DNA from: Treponema sp.
GTDB taxonomy: Bacteria > Spirochaetota > Spirochaetia > Treponematales > Breznakiellaceae
Assembly: GCA_031273835.1 (NCBI GenBank)
Contig: JAISRD010000268.1
Coordinates: 1-14,755, forward strand
Direction of reading: 5' to 3'
Length of the DNA stretch: 14,755 bases
Shown here: positions 1 to 6,894 of the stretch, piece after piece
How the letters are laid out: each line of letters starts with the position of its first letter
How positions within the stretch are numbered: the first letter of the stretch is position 1
Made by a program: the position numbers and the translations under genes
The notes under the pieces: model-generated
Seen by the model: only the letters and a program-made list of their open reading frames with translations
What the model was told of the DNA's origin: nothing
Databases searched by the model: none

Positions 1-149
1 ATCGGTTAAGGTGTGGGCGTGAGTCTGAAATAGCACGTCATTCATGCACAGCAGTCCGTCAGGGAAGTCAGTTCCTCAAACAACCCGCATTATATAATGT
101 CCTCCGCCATTTAAAGACACGTAAGGACATGCCGGTAGTTGCAGAGTTC

Positions 150-228
150 TATCATCTGGGATATAACGCTGTGTACTCCGTTGAAATTCAACTGACATTG
201 TAGAGGAACATGTAGGCTCCATTTTCAG
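150..228 (-). repeat. Dispersed insect repeat, copy 1
   Basis: This aligns by eye with 1472-1550, sharing blocks such as TATC-TCTGGG, GTGTACTC and GAACAT in the same order and spacing. On the minus strand both copies translate to a similar peptide, TCSSTMSVEFQRSTQRYIP here and AVCSPETSMIFYLSTRCNIP in the other copy. It is a decayed fragment of a host repetitive element and not a gene. Confidence 0.55.
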
Positions 229-854
229 GGTTGAAGAGCAAGAAACTAGCACGAAGCATGCTGGATTTTTGCTCGGCTTACTCTTCAACCCTAAAGATGG
301 AGGTGACATGAAACGTCGGTTGAGTTTCAACTGACTACACGCGTTAATCCCAAATCATAACCACCGCTGTGAGAACCTCAAATCCTACATACCGGTAGTC
401 TGAGTCTGAAAGGGGAGAGATGGAGCCCGGGCCAGTCAAAAATGTGGGGCCCTCACCCCAGTCCATAAGCCATATAAATGTATGAATATATTTTATAAAC
501 GCTTTATAAATCTGATTTTCGGTTATCTAAATAATTCAAATTAATATCGATGAAAGGCCAAGAATAATAAGTCAACAATTTAATTAAACGGAATTTCCAC
601 CATCTTGCTTATTTATTATAATTTTTAAATTAAACAACAGTATATTTTGAGCCCCTGTAGGCCAGGGGCCTGGGCCAAATAACCCTGCTGCCCCTCCCCT
701 CTGCATAGGCCTGTCAGCAGTTGCTCCTGTGCCCAAGCATGAAACATGTAGAGGACGTGGAGGTAAAGTTCCAGAGATCTTATACCTCGGATCTACATGG
801 AGATGAGTTGTTAGTTTCATTATCGGACCGCGAGGGTCCCACATCCGGCCTGGA

Positions 855-1160
855 TGTAAAGGTAAAGCTGTCCCTGTAACAGGCCGTGAAGGTCCATAGG
901 GTTGTGAGAGGTTGAGGCTGCCACATTTTCTAGACAATCGGCTCACAGATGGCTGTGAGGGTGTCAGCCTCACGCGCCGGCCGCCCTTTACCCCCAGGAA
1001 GATTCCTGGTATTTATTTATGTTAGAGGCTGAGTCGACCCCAGGACCAGGCTGGAAGGATTAGGTCAATTGAAAAATCCCATGACCTCATCGGGAATCGA
1101 ACCCGCGACCTTACGGCTTGTAGCATAGTGCCTCAACCAACTACGGTACCTTGTGCCCTG
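855..1160 (-). mobile_element. tRNA-derived SINE, insect type
   Basis: Read on the minus strand, the head (about 1160 down to 1085) looks like a tRNA gene. It has an A-box-like TAGTTGGTTGAGG (complement of 1131-1143) and a consensus RNA polymerase III B box GGTTCGATTCC (complement of 1093-1103), followed by GCGGG/CCCG T-arm pairing. No acceptor stem or sensible anticodon arm can be folded, so it is not a functional tRNA. The body downstream contains phrases I recognise from Blattodea repeats, such as CCTGGGGTCGACTCAGCC, GGGGGTAAAGGGCGGCCGG and GGACCTTCACGGCCTGTTAC. This is the architecture of a SINE: a pol III promoter head joined to an unrelated tail. The boundaries are approximate, and I see no clear target-site duplication or poly(A) end. 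Confidence 0.7.
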
Positions 1161-1471
1161 AGAAGCGGCCGTTAGGGTGAGTCCCGGGGGTGTGTAAATT
1201 ATTCATCACTGTAATTCCAAGGATGTGTCCTCTCGAGGTGCACAAAGGTCAGTACTCGGACTGAGCCCACGTACGATCGCATGACATTCTTACGACCCAC
1301 TCTTAATTATGCCATACTTTGTGGAGGAAATTGAGTCTAACTAAAGAGAATCTCCCTCTCTTTTTTTGAAACAGACAAATTAATCTCCCCATCCGTTCCA
1401 TCCAAGTTCATCTGCACTCCTAATTCAAACGCCAGAATGCCGGTCTGAGATTCGTCACGAAGAGTACTTAC

Positions 1472-1550
1472 TATCTTCTGGGGATGTTACATCGTGTACT
1501 CAGGTAAAAGATCATCGACGTTTCGGGAGAACATACTGCCTCAGTCTTCG
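1472..1550 (-). repeat. Dispersed insect repeat, copy 2
   Basis: This is the second diverged copy of the repeat at 150-228, in the same orientation. It lies inside an 82-codon minus-strand frame (1471-1719) that otherwise has no recognisable family. Its peptide form (ETS..FY..TR.NIP) is one I have seen in spurious proteins predicted from insect genomes, which is why I read it as a repeat and not coding sequence. Confidence 0.55.
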
Positions 1551-2357
1551 CGTTCTGACAGTAAGCCACGTAATTAGCCAGCAAGAAGCAGACGCTTCGT
1601 TGTCGCCTGTTTCTCTTTCCAAGAATGTGAGTTGCAATTGTGCTGCAGAAGCGAATCTGTTGTTCTACAGCAGTGGCACTCAACAAGTGGCACACGTGCC
1701 ATGCATAGCACACCGTCACCTTAAAAATGACAGGTTAGTAATTTTCAATACTTTTTTAAATTTAAATATCTGGCGCACTTTATACCAACCTGATTTAAAA
1801 AATACATATTAATACTCATATATAATGTGTTGCGCCACAAAAAGTCTCTTAATTTTAGAAGGAGTATACAGAATGAATTTATTGCTTGTATGATATTCTG
1901 GGCTCAGCATTCTCACACTCTGGACAAACTAATGTCATCTCTAATGGACGAAGCAGCAAGACAGCAATCTTATTCAAAGCTGCTGCACAAATCACTTAAA
2001 CATAAACAATAACACGAGGGAATAGGCAGTCTGGGAACTGCAATGGCAGCAGACATAACATAAACGTAAACAATAACAGAGGTGAGGGATCCCTATCAGC
2101 TCTTATGCCTGCAGAGGAGTCTTTCATTGGATGCATGACGAATCTCAATCAATATGGTACACTATATTACGATTAGTCAGACTCCCCACGAAGGAGCCTA
2201 TATTCGAATTACTAAATCAAGCGATGGGCCTGTTTTGATTTAATTTTTGGAAGAATGTTTTATTAGTTTTACTGATGGAAGATAAATAATGGAAGGATGA
2301 CAGGCATAAGCAGCAGACAGGGAGTCTGTGTGTTTTTTTATTTTATTTTAAGCAGCA

Positions 2358-2485
2358 TGTTCCTTTACAGTAGAGTAATACTACATGATTTACATTGTTT
2401 TTTACACACAGATTTACAGATGTTTCCATTATAATAAAATAGGACTACATGGTTTACATCGCTTTTAACATATAGATTTCACATG
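2358..2485. repeat. Imperfect tandem duplication, 64-base unit
   Basis: ACTACATG-TTTACAT starts at 2380 and again at 2444, and AGATTT followed by ACA-ATGT starts at 2410 and again at 2474. Both pairs are offset by exactly 64 bases, so two diverged copies sit head to tail. It is AT-rich and non-coding, in the last part of the insect-like DNA. Confidence 0.6.
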
Positions 2486-2587
2486 TCTTGCAACGTTATT
2501 ACGCACTTCTATAGGAGGTCAAATTTTATTGACTTAACAAACTGCAGGAATTGTTTGTAGTCTGTGGGTATTTAACAGGGAGGAAAA

Positions 2588-2660
2588 GGCGGCAGGGACG
2601 CCGCCGAAAGGAAACGGAGCCGGGTCGTAATGAGCAAACAGGAGGTTTGCGAAAGGAGAC
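2588..2660. repeat. Short two-hairpin intergenic repeat, bacterial
   Basis: Two perfect stem-loops lie 28 bases apart: GGCGGC/GCCGCC with a 6-base loop (2588-2605) and GCAAAC/GTTTGC with a 5-base loop (2634-2650). The sequence between and after them (around GAAAGGAAACGGAGCCGGG and GCGAAAGGAGACC) has the look of a dispersed palindromic element in a spirochete genome. Only this copy is in the window, so its repeat status rests on style and not on a second copy. It is the first recognisably bacterial sequence after the insect-like DNA. Confidence 0.4.
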
Positions 2661-2679
2661 CGAATCCCCCCTGCTCCGT
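2661..2679 (+). repeat. Copy of the tRNA-Ser(CGA) 3' end
   Basis: These 19 bases are identical to 2805-2823, the T-arm and acceptor 3' strand of tRNA-Ser(CGA) plus one base beyond the discriminator. The bases on either side differ. No 5' half of a tRNA precedes this copy; the two-hairpin element stands there instead. It may be a remnant of a duplicated tRNA-Ser gene disrupted by that element, or a recombination scar. Confidence 0.7.
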
Positions 2680-2735
2680 ATAGTAATATTACCAGGCGGA
2701 AGAGGGGGGATTTGAAGCGTCGTTTTAATGCTTTT

Positions 2736-2822
2736 GGAGCGGTGTCCGAGCGGTTGAAGGAGACGGTTTCGAAAACCGTTGAGCTCGTAAGGGTTCCGGG
2801 GGTTCGAATCCCCCCTGCTCCG
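2736..2822 (+). tRNA. tRNA-Ser(CGA)
   Basis: This is an 87-base class II tRNA. The acceptor GGAGCGG pairs with CTGCTCC (one G-T pair) and the discriminator is G, as expected for serine. The anticodon stem ACGGT/ACCGT closes the loop TTCGAAA, giving anticodon CGA, which reads codon UCG. The long variable arm (GAGCTCGTAAGGGTTC) is characteristic of tRNA-Ser, and the T arm contains GGTTCGAATCC. CCA is not encoded, since TGA follows directly. It lies 12 bases before the next tRNA-Ser, so the two are probably cotranscribed. Confidence 0.97.
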
Positions 2823-2834
2823 TGATTGTTATTT

Positions 2835-2921
2835 GGAGAGATGACCGAGCGGCCGAAGGTGCACGATTGGAAGTCGTGTGTACCCGTAAGGGTACCGAGG
2901 GTTCAAATCCCTCTCTCTCCG
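2835..2921 (+). tRNA. tRNA-Ser(GGA)
   Basis: This 87-base class II tRNA has acceptor GGAGAGA paired with TCTCTCC and discriminator G. The anticodon stem CACGA/TCGTG closes the loop TTGGAAG, giving anticodon GGA, which reads UCC and UCU. The variable arm GTACCCGTAAGGGTAC forms a strong hairpin, and the T loop is TTCAAAT. CCA is not encoded. It follows tRNA-Ser(CGA) by 12 bases with no promoter between them. Confidence 0.97.
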
Positions 2922-2952
2922 TTATAATCCGGCATTGGTTCATGTAAAGTAC

Positions 2953-2981
2953 TTGCTTTTTCTGAAAAAAAGCGATATATT
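2953..2981 (+). promoter_or_regulatory. Promoter of the initiator tRNA gene
   Basis: A -35 element TTGCTT (2953-2958) and a -10 element TATATT (2976-2981) are separated by exactly 17 bases. This places the start of transcription near 2988, about ten bases before the mature 5' end of tRNA-fMet at 2998. The -10 matches the sigma-70 consensus at five of six positions and the -35 at three of six. The tRNA may therefore be transcribed independently of the serine tRNAs upstream. Confidence 0.6.
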
Positions 2982-2997
2982 ACAGGAACGCCAACAA

Positions 2998-3070
<73 letters not shown>

Positions 3071-3074
3071 AAGG

Positions 3075-3103
3075 GTTAATTCCTTATGGGATAAGGAATT
3101 AAC
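3075..3103. terminator. Perfect 13-bp inverted repeat after tRNA-fMet
   Basis: GTTAATTCCTTAT and its exact complement are separated by GGG. It starts 5 bases after the tRNA and stands between the tRNA and the end of the convergent DUF58 operon. This position suggests a bidirectional terminator or a tRNA 3' processing structure. Neither strand has a run of T after the stem, so it is not a canonical intrinsic terminator. Confidence 0.5.
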
Positions 3104-3117
3104 AACATCTTGCGTAG

Positions 3118-3176
3118 CTATTCAGCCCTGAACGGTCCTGTAAGCAATCATTTAGACCCTAAAGAGAGCTGAATAG
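3118..3176. repeat. Short element bounded by 9-bp inverted repeats
   Basis: CTATTCAGC (3118-3126) and GCTGAATAG (3168-3176) are exact complements flanking about 41 bases. This lies in the non-coding gap between tRNA-fMet and the DUF58 gene. It could be a long-loop stem in the operon's 3' untranslated region or a miniature dispersed element. The remainder of 3177-3279 has one CACGAAG-type repeat and nothing else I recognise. Confidence 0.4.
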
Positions 3177-3189
3177 TTACCCCCCTCTT

Positions 3190-3217
3190 TACCTTTGTGT
3201 CCTTCGTGTTAATTACC
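3190..3217 (-). repeat. CACGAAGGACAC-type dispersed repeat (copy D)
   Basis: On the minus strand this reads GGTAATTAACACGAAGGACA followed by CAAAGGTA. It is the same kind of phrase as the cluster at 7601-7870. Such AACCACGAAG-ACACGAAG sequences recur in intergenic regions of many bacterial genomes, and I do not know their function. Confidence 0.45.
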
Positions 3218-3279
3218 TGTTTTCCGTTCCTGTCCGTACCGTCTGTGGGGTCGCCGGTTAAATTGCTTCTTCCTGAGCC

Positions 3280-4677
3280 TCACAAAAGGCCGCTGCGCTT
3301 AACCTCAAGGTAACGGTTAATTAAGGCGGGGGATAATTCCGGGGAAGAACATTCCAGCGTTAAAAGGCCCATGTGTTCCCAGGTCTTGTACAGCCTCCTG
3401 CGGGCGCTCAGGTAGAAGAAGGCCGCGGCGCTTTCCAGGGCTTCATCCCCGCCTGCGGATCTGCGGGCTGCTATGCTTTCCGCCTCGGCTTCCCGCAGGC
3501 TTACCAGCAGCGGCAGATGCCTCCTTCCGATAGATTTAAGTATCCAGGACAGACTTTCACCATCTTCTTCCCTGAAATTGCTGATCATAATAATGAAGGT
3601 CCGCCGCTTGAGCCGGCTGAGGGCTTCTTCCAGGGCGGAGAATAACGACGAGGGCGCGGGGGCGCTTTTCAGATCGTAGAGGTTCCGCATAAGGGAACTG
3701 AGGGCGCCCATGCCCTTTCGGGGGGGGAGCCAGCGCTTTTCCGCGCCGAAACAGGCTATGGATACGGAGTCGCCGTATTTGAGGGCCGCCCAGGAAAGAA
3801 CCAGGGAAGCTTCCAGGGCGCTGTCGAACTGGGTACGGAGAGGACCGCCCGGCCCCGGAAGGGCCTGGGACCGGCCTTCCTCAGGCCGGTGCAGACGGTA
3901 CCCCGAATCGAGGAGGATCAGCACCTGCTGGTCCTGTTCCTCCTGGTATTCCCTGACGATGAATTTACGCCGCCTGCCTGTGGCCCGCCAGTCTATGGCC
4001 TTTACCGAATCGCCCTTTTGGTATTCCCTGAGGCTCATAAAATCCAGGCCCTGGCCCCGCTTCCGTATTTTTTTAAGCCCCGTCCGTTCCGGAATGCCCC
4101 GGAGTTCCCCGGCACGGCCCGCAAGTTTCTTAAAATCAGGAAAGGTTCTGCCCCGGCTGAGACAGTCCTGTTTTACCCTTAAGCGCCAGAAACCCAGGGG
4201 GGAACCGAGGAGCAGATCGGTATGGGTGAATTCCCACTGTCCCCGTTCAACGGGAACAACGGAATATTCAAAAACCAGGCTTCCGTATTTTTTTAAAAGG
4301 GAGCGTTTTAGTTTTGCGGGAAAAACTATCCCTTCCGGGCCCCTCTGATTCGGGAGGCCGCTTTCGGGAATACAGGTATCAGGATAGATGTCGAAGACGG
4401 CGATTGACCGGGCCAGGAAGGAGGTTTTCCGCTTTGTCCTTTCAATGACCAGCTGTACCGCCGTCCTTGTTCCCAGGGCAAGGGCGACGGCGACGCGCCT
4501 TTGAACGCTGAGCCTGTCGGTCAATAACAACAGAACCAGGGCGTCGGCGACAATAAACGGAAGAAGGACAAGGCCGTAATAGATAAAGACGAGAAGCGCC
4601 GGGGCGGAGAAAAATCCCCAGACGCCGAGTACGAGCCAGATAAGGGCGGCAATGAACAGTACGGCGCCGCTTCTCAT
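3280..4677 (-). CDS. DUF58 domain membrane protein, MoxR partner
   Basis: The protein has 465 residues. Two membrane segments (about 5-30 and 31-55) open it, followed by an extracytoplasmic-type beta-rich stretch. The DUF58 signature lies at about 208-248: G-LDFMSLREYQKGDS, then IDWRATGRR and FIVREYQEEQDQ. The C-terminal half is a von Willebrand A-like fold. DUF58 proteins are encoded beside MoxR ATPases and are thought to be their partners, but no substrate is established. The MIDAS position reads D257-S-G-Y-R where metal-binding vWA domains have DxSxS, so metal binding may be lost. The ATG start overlaps the MoxR stop as ATGA, implying translational coupling. It is the last gene of the minus-strand operon. 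I am sure of the family and not of the function. Confidence 0.93.
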   Translation of the reverse strand: MRSGAVLFIAALIWLVLGVWGFFSAPALLVFIYYGLVLLPFIVADALVLLLLTDRLSVQRRVAVALALGTRTAVQLVIERTKRKTSFLARSIAVFDIYPDTCIPESGLPNQRGPEGIVFPAKLKRSLLKKYGSLVFEYSVVPVERGQWEFTHTDLLLGSPLGFWRLRVKQDCLSRGRTFPDFKKLAGRAGELRGIPERTGLKKIRKRGQGLDFMSLREYQKGDSVKAIDWRATGRRRKFIVREYQEEQDQQVLILLDSGYRLHRPEEGRSQALPGPGGPLRTQFDSALEASLVLSWAALKYGDSVSIACFGAEKRWLPPRKGMGALSSLMRNLYDLKSAPAPSSLFSALEEALSRLKRRTFIIMISNFREEDGESLSWILKSIGRRHLPLLVSLREAEAESIAARRSAGGDEALESAAAFFYLSARRRLYKTWEHMGLLTLECSSPELSPALINRYLEVKRSGLL

Positions 4678-5642
4678 GTCCGGGGGGCCTCGACGCTGGA
4701 AAGGATATTTTCCACAATGCTCAGCTCCGTAAGGCCCTCCAGTTCCCCCTCGGCGGAAAGGGTGAGTCTGTGGGCCAGTACGGGAAGCGCCAGGGCTTTA
4801 ATGTCGTCGGGGATAATAAATTCCCGGCCCTCCAGTAAAGCCCTGGCTTTGGCGCAGCGTATCAGGGAGAGGCTTCCACGGGGGCCCGCTCCGCACTCCA
4901 ATACGGGGACGGAACGGGTGGCCGCCGTAAGCCGTACCGCGTAATCAATCACCGCCGGATCACTGCGGATTCCGGCGGCAAGATCCTGGAGTTCCGCGAA
5001 ATCCCCGGGGCTTATGACGGGCCGCAGGCCGGAAACGGAAAGTTCCGCCCCTGTTACGCCGGAAAGCACCCGTTCCACCATGAGCTTTTCTTCTTCCGCC
5101 GGGGGATAATCTATCAGGGACTTCATCAAAAAGCGGTCCTTCTGGGCGTCCGGCAGCGGATAGGTCCCCTCGTGTTCAAAGGGATTTTCCGTGGCCAGCA
5201 CCATAAAGGGCCGGGGCAGGGGCCGGCTTATGCCGTCAAAGCTCACCTGGAATTCCTGCATGGCCTCAAAGAGGCTTGCCTGGGTTTTTGCCGGCGCCCG
5301 GTTAATCTCATCGGCAATGAAGAGGTGGGTAAAAACCGGCCCCTCCTTGGTAATAAAATTGCCCGAAGCGGTATCGAGGATCACGCTGCCGGTAATGTCG
5401 CTGGGCATAAGGTCCGGGGTGAACTGGACGCGCCGCGAATCCCCCCCTATCGCCCGGGCGGCGGCCCGGACCAGCAGCGTTTTTCCCAATCCGGGAACCC
5501 CCTCCACCAGTATATGCCCCCCGGCAAGCAGGGTAATCAGCAGCTGGTTAACCAGCGCTTCCTGGCCGATAAAGGCCCTGGCGATTTCCGTTTTAATCGT
5601 TTCCAGCGCCGAGGCGGCGGATTCAATAGTGTAACCCTTCAT
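4674..5642 (-). CDS. MoxR family AAA+ ATPase
   Basis: The protein has 322 residues, the normal length for MoxR. The motifs are complete: Walker A GVPGLGKT (48-55), Walker B FIADEIN with D111 and E112, sensor 1 ATENP (150-154), the family box EGTYPLPDAQKDRF (158-171) with an arginine finger candidate R170, and sensor 2 GAGPRG (251-256). It has no membrane segment and should be cytosolic, forming a hexameric ring that uses ATP to remodel or mature a protein partner. MoxR proteins often act with a vWA or DUF58 protein, here the next gene. It starts one base after the DUF4350 stop (TAA C ATG), with AGAGG just upstream as ribosome binding site. Its gene order fits the ATPase core of this membrane-protein operon. 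Confidence 0.96.
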   Translation of the reverse strand: MKGYTIESAASALETIKTEIARAFIGQEALVNQLLITLLAGGHILVEGVPGLGKTLLVRAAARAIGGDSRRVQFTPDLMPSDITGSVILDTASGNFITKEGPVFTHLFIADEINRAPAKTQASLFEAMQEFQVSFDGISRPLPRPFMVLATENPFEHEGTYPLPDAQKDRFLMKSLIDYPPAEEEKLMVERVLSGVTGAELSVSGLRPVISPGDFAELQDLAAGIRSDPAVIDYAVRLTAATRSVPVLECGAGPRGSLSLIRCAKARALLEGREFIIPDDIKALALPVLAHRLTLSAEGELEGLTELSIVENILSSVEAPRT

Positions 5643-5643
5643 G

Positions 5644-6894
5644 TTAACCTCTTTTCCCTTCCAATATGTCCATGGCTTCCCGCTGGTACCGCATGAATGC
5701 CTCCAGGCAGCTTTTGGCGTGTTTTTTAGTTTCCACCCAGTCAGGGGCTTTGGGGATTACCCGCTCCGGGCGGCCCGTTTCGGGGCCCCCGGTTCCCCGG
5801 CGCTGTTCCAGTTCCCGCCTGTAGGCCTCGACGTATTTGTCCAGGGCCCCGTATTTTTTGAGGAACAGTCCCTCCGCGAGAAAACGTTCCCGCAGGGGCT
5901 TACCGGGCCACGCGGAAAGGGGCCGGGGCCTTCCGAAGGGGGGAACCGCCATCCAGAAACCCAGGACGATAAGCGTGATAAGCGCCGCCCCCAGGGGCCG
6001 CAGGTCCCCCCGGTCAATCAGGGCGCCGAAGAGGCGGTTTTTGTCAAGAAAACCTCGGATAAAAAGCACGCCGGCGGCGGAAGATTCAGGTTCGGCCAGC
6101 AGGGCCGCGGCCAATTCCGCGTTTGCCCTGTTGTTGAGGTTGTAGGAATTGAAGAAATAACTCCGCCCGCTCAGGGTCAGGGTCCCCTTCCCCATATAAA
6201 GCCTCAGCAGCCTGATTTCCTCTCTCCCGCCCCGGGAGGAAGACACCGTCTCGGTCATGACGCTTATTTTATCGACCTCCGGGGCTTTTTTGTTTATCCT
6301 GAATGAAACGCCCCCTTCAAAAGCGGGGCTCCTTTCTTCCTCTCCTTCTTCCGGGGTTTCCGCTCCCCCCTCCGGGGCTTCCGCGGCAGCTTCCCCCTCC
6401 CCGGCGGCCTCCTCTCCGGGGGCCTCCCCGCCGGCGGTATTTTCCGCTTCCCCTTCCTCCTGTTCCTCTTCCCACCTTTCCAACTGGGCCATCCTGTCAA
6501 GGACCTCAATCCCCAGGCCGTCAAGGTACTCCTCAAGACGCCAATCCACGGTGGCATCGTTCAGGGCGGCGATAAGATTGCCGCCCCCCCGTATCCAGTC
6601 GGTGAGGATAACAGCCGTTTCACCCTCTCCGATCCAGGAAAAGCAGCTGTCCTCCACATAGACCGTTTTTTCAGGCCCCGCCGCAAGGGTGTTGAGGTTT
6701 CCCCTTTCGAGGACCCGCACGGGATGCCCGGTTTCGGCAAGCCAGCGGTCCAGGGCCAGAAAGGGATTGGCTTCGGCTTCCCCGGAGGGCCCCGTAAAAC
6801 GGGTATAGGGAACGATCTCGAAGAACGTATAGAACACAGCGCCGAATATCAGGACCGCCGCGGCTATGATCAGAACCACGATCCAGGGCTTCAC
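5644..6894 (-). CDS. DUF4350-type membrane protein with acidic insert
   Basis: The protein has 416 residues. A membrane segment (4-25) is followed by a DUF4350-like domain (about 40-110), recognised by NPFLALDRWLAETGHPVRVL and TDWIRGGGNLIA, a fold reminiscent of the SLAM/GATase-like sugar-binding region seen in this family. Residues 139-190 are an unusual low-complexity Glu/Ala/Gly/Pro insert. The domain resumes to about 295, then a second membrane segment (299-318) leads to FGRPRP and a charged C-terminal tail, probably cytosolic and able to face the MoxR/DUF58 pair. The GTG start overlaps the DUF4129 stop as GTGA. Families DUF4350 and DUF4129 recur with MoxR, DUF58, SpoIIM and RDD genes in many phyla, but the function is unknown. 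Confidence 0.85.
   Translation of the reverse strand: MKPWIVVLIIAAAVLIFGAVFYTFFEIVPYTRFTGPSGEAEANPFLALDRWLAETGHPVRVLERGNLNTLAAGPEKTVYVEDSCFSWIGEGETAVILTDWIRGGGNLIAALNDATVDWRLEEYLDGLGIEVLDRMAQLERWEEEQEEGEAENTAGGEAPGEEAAGEGEAAAEAPEGGAETPEEGEEERSPAFEGGVSFRINKKAPEVDKISVMTETVSSSRGGREEIRLLRLYMGKGTLTLSGRSYFFNSYNLNNRANAELAAALLAEPESSAAGVLFIRGFLDKNRLFGALIDRGDLRPLGAALITLIVLGFWMAVPPFGRPRPLSAWPGKPLRERFLAEGLFLKKYGALDKYVEAYRRELEQRRGTGGPETGRPERVIPKAPDWVETKKHAKSCLEAFMRYQREAMDILEGKRG

Larger units (their letters stand above)
1..2575. other. Insect-like (probable termite or cockroach host) non-coding DNA
   Basis: This stretch is AT-rich, full of homopolymer and A/T runs, and has no open frame with a bacterial gene's length, start context or recognisable family. 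It contains a tRNA-derived SINE, two diverged copies of a second dispersed repeat and an imperfect tandem duplication, all typical of an animal nuclear genome. The rest of the window is dense GC-rich bacterial operon DNA. Base composition and style change within a few tens of bases near 2575-2588. The short open frames here (the longest about 129 codons, on the minus strand near 584-973) lie across repeats and are not called as genes. The assignment to insect host DNA is an inference from the repeat types. Outside the repeats listed separately I see nothing recognisable. Confidence 0.75.

Noticed and set aside
584..973. 129-codon minus-strand open frame
   Set aside because: It lies across the SINE tail and other host repeat sequence, and has no recognisable domain or bacterial start context.
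1083..1155. Apparent tRNA gene on the minus strand
   Set aside because: Only the A and B box regions match; no acceptor stem or proper anticodon arm can be drawn, and a SINE body follows. It is the head of a SINE.
2661..2823. attL/attR pair of an integrated island at tRNA-Ser
   Set aside because: Integration at a tRNA 3' end puts the element downstream of the tRNA. Here the copy is upstream, the interval is only 144 bases, and no integrase gene is visible.
2725..2943. 72-codon minus-strand open frame across both tRNA-Ser genes
   Set aside because: It is the antisense of two tRNA-Ser genes; the GGFEPPEPLRAQ-type peptide is a well-known spurious translation of tRNA-Ser complements.
3710..4348. 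212-codon plus-strand open frame
   Set aside because: It is antisense to the DUF58 gene in high-GC DNA, has arginine/serine/proline-rich composition with no domain, and the minus strand has clear family motifs.
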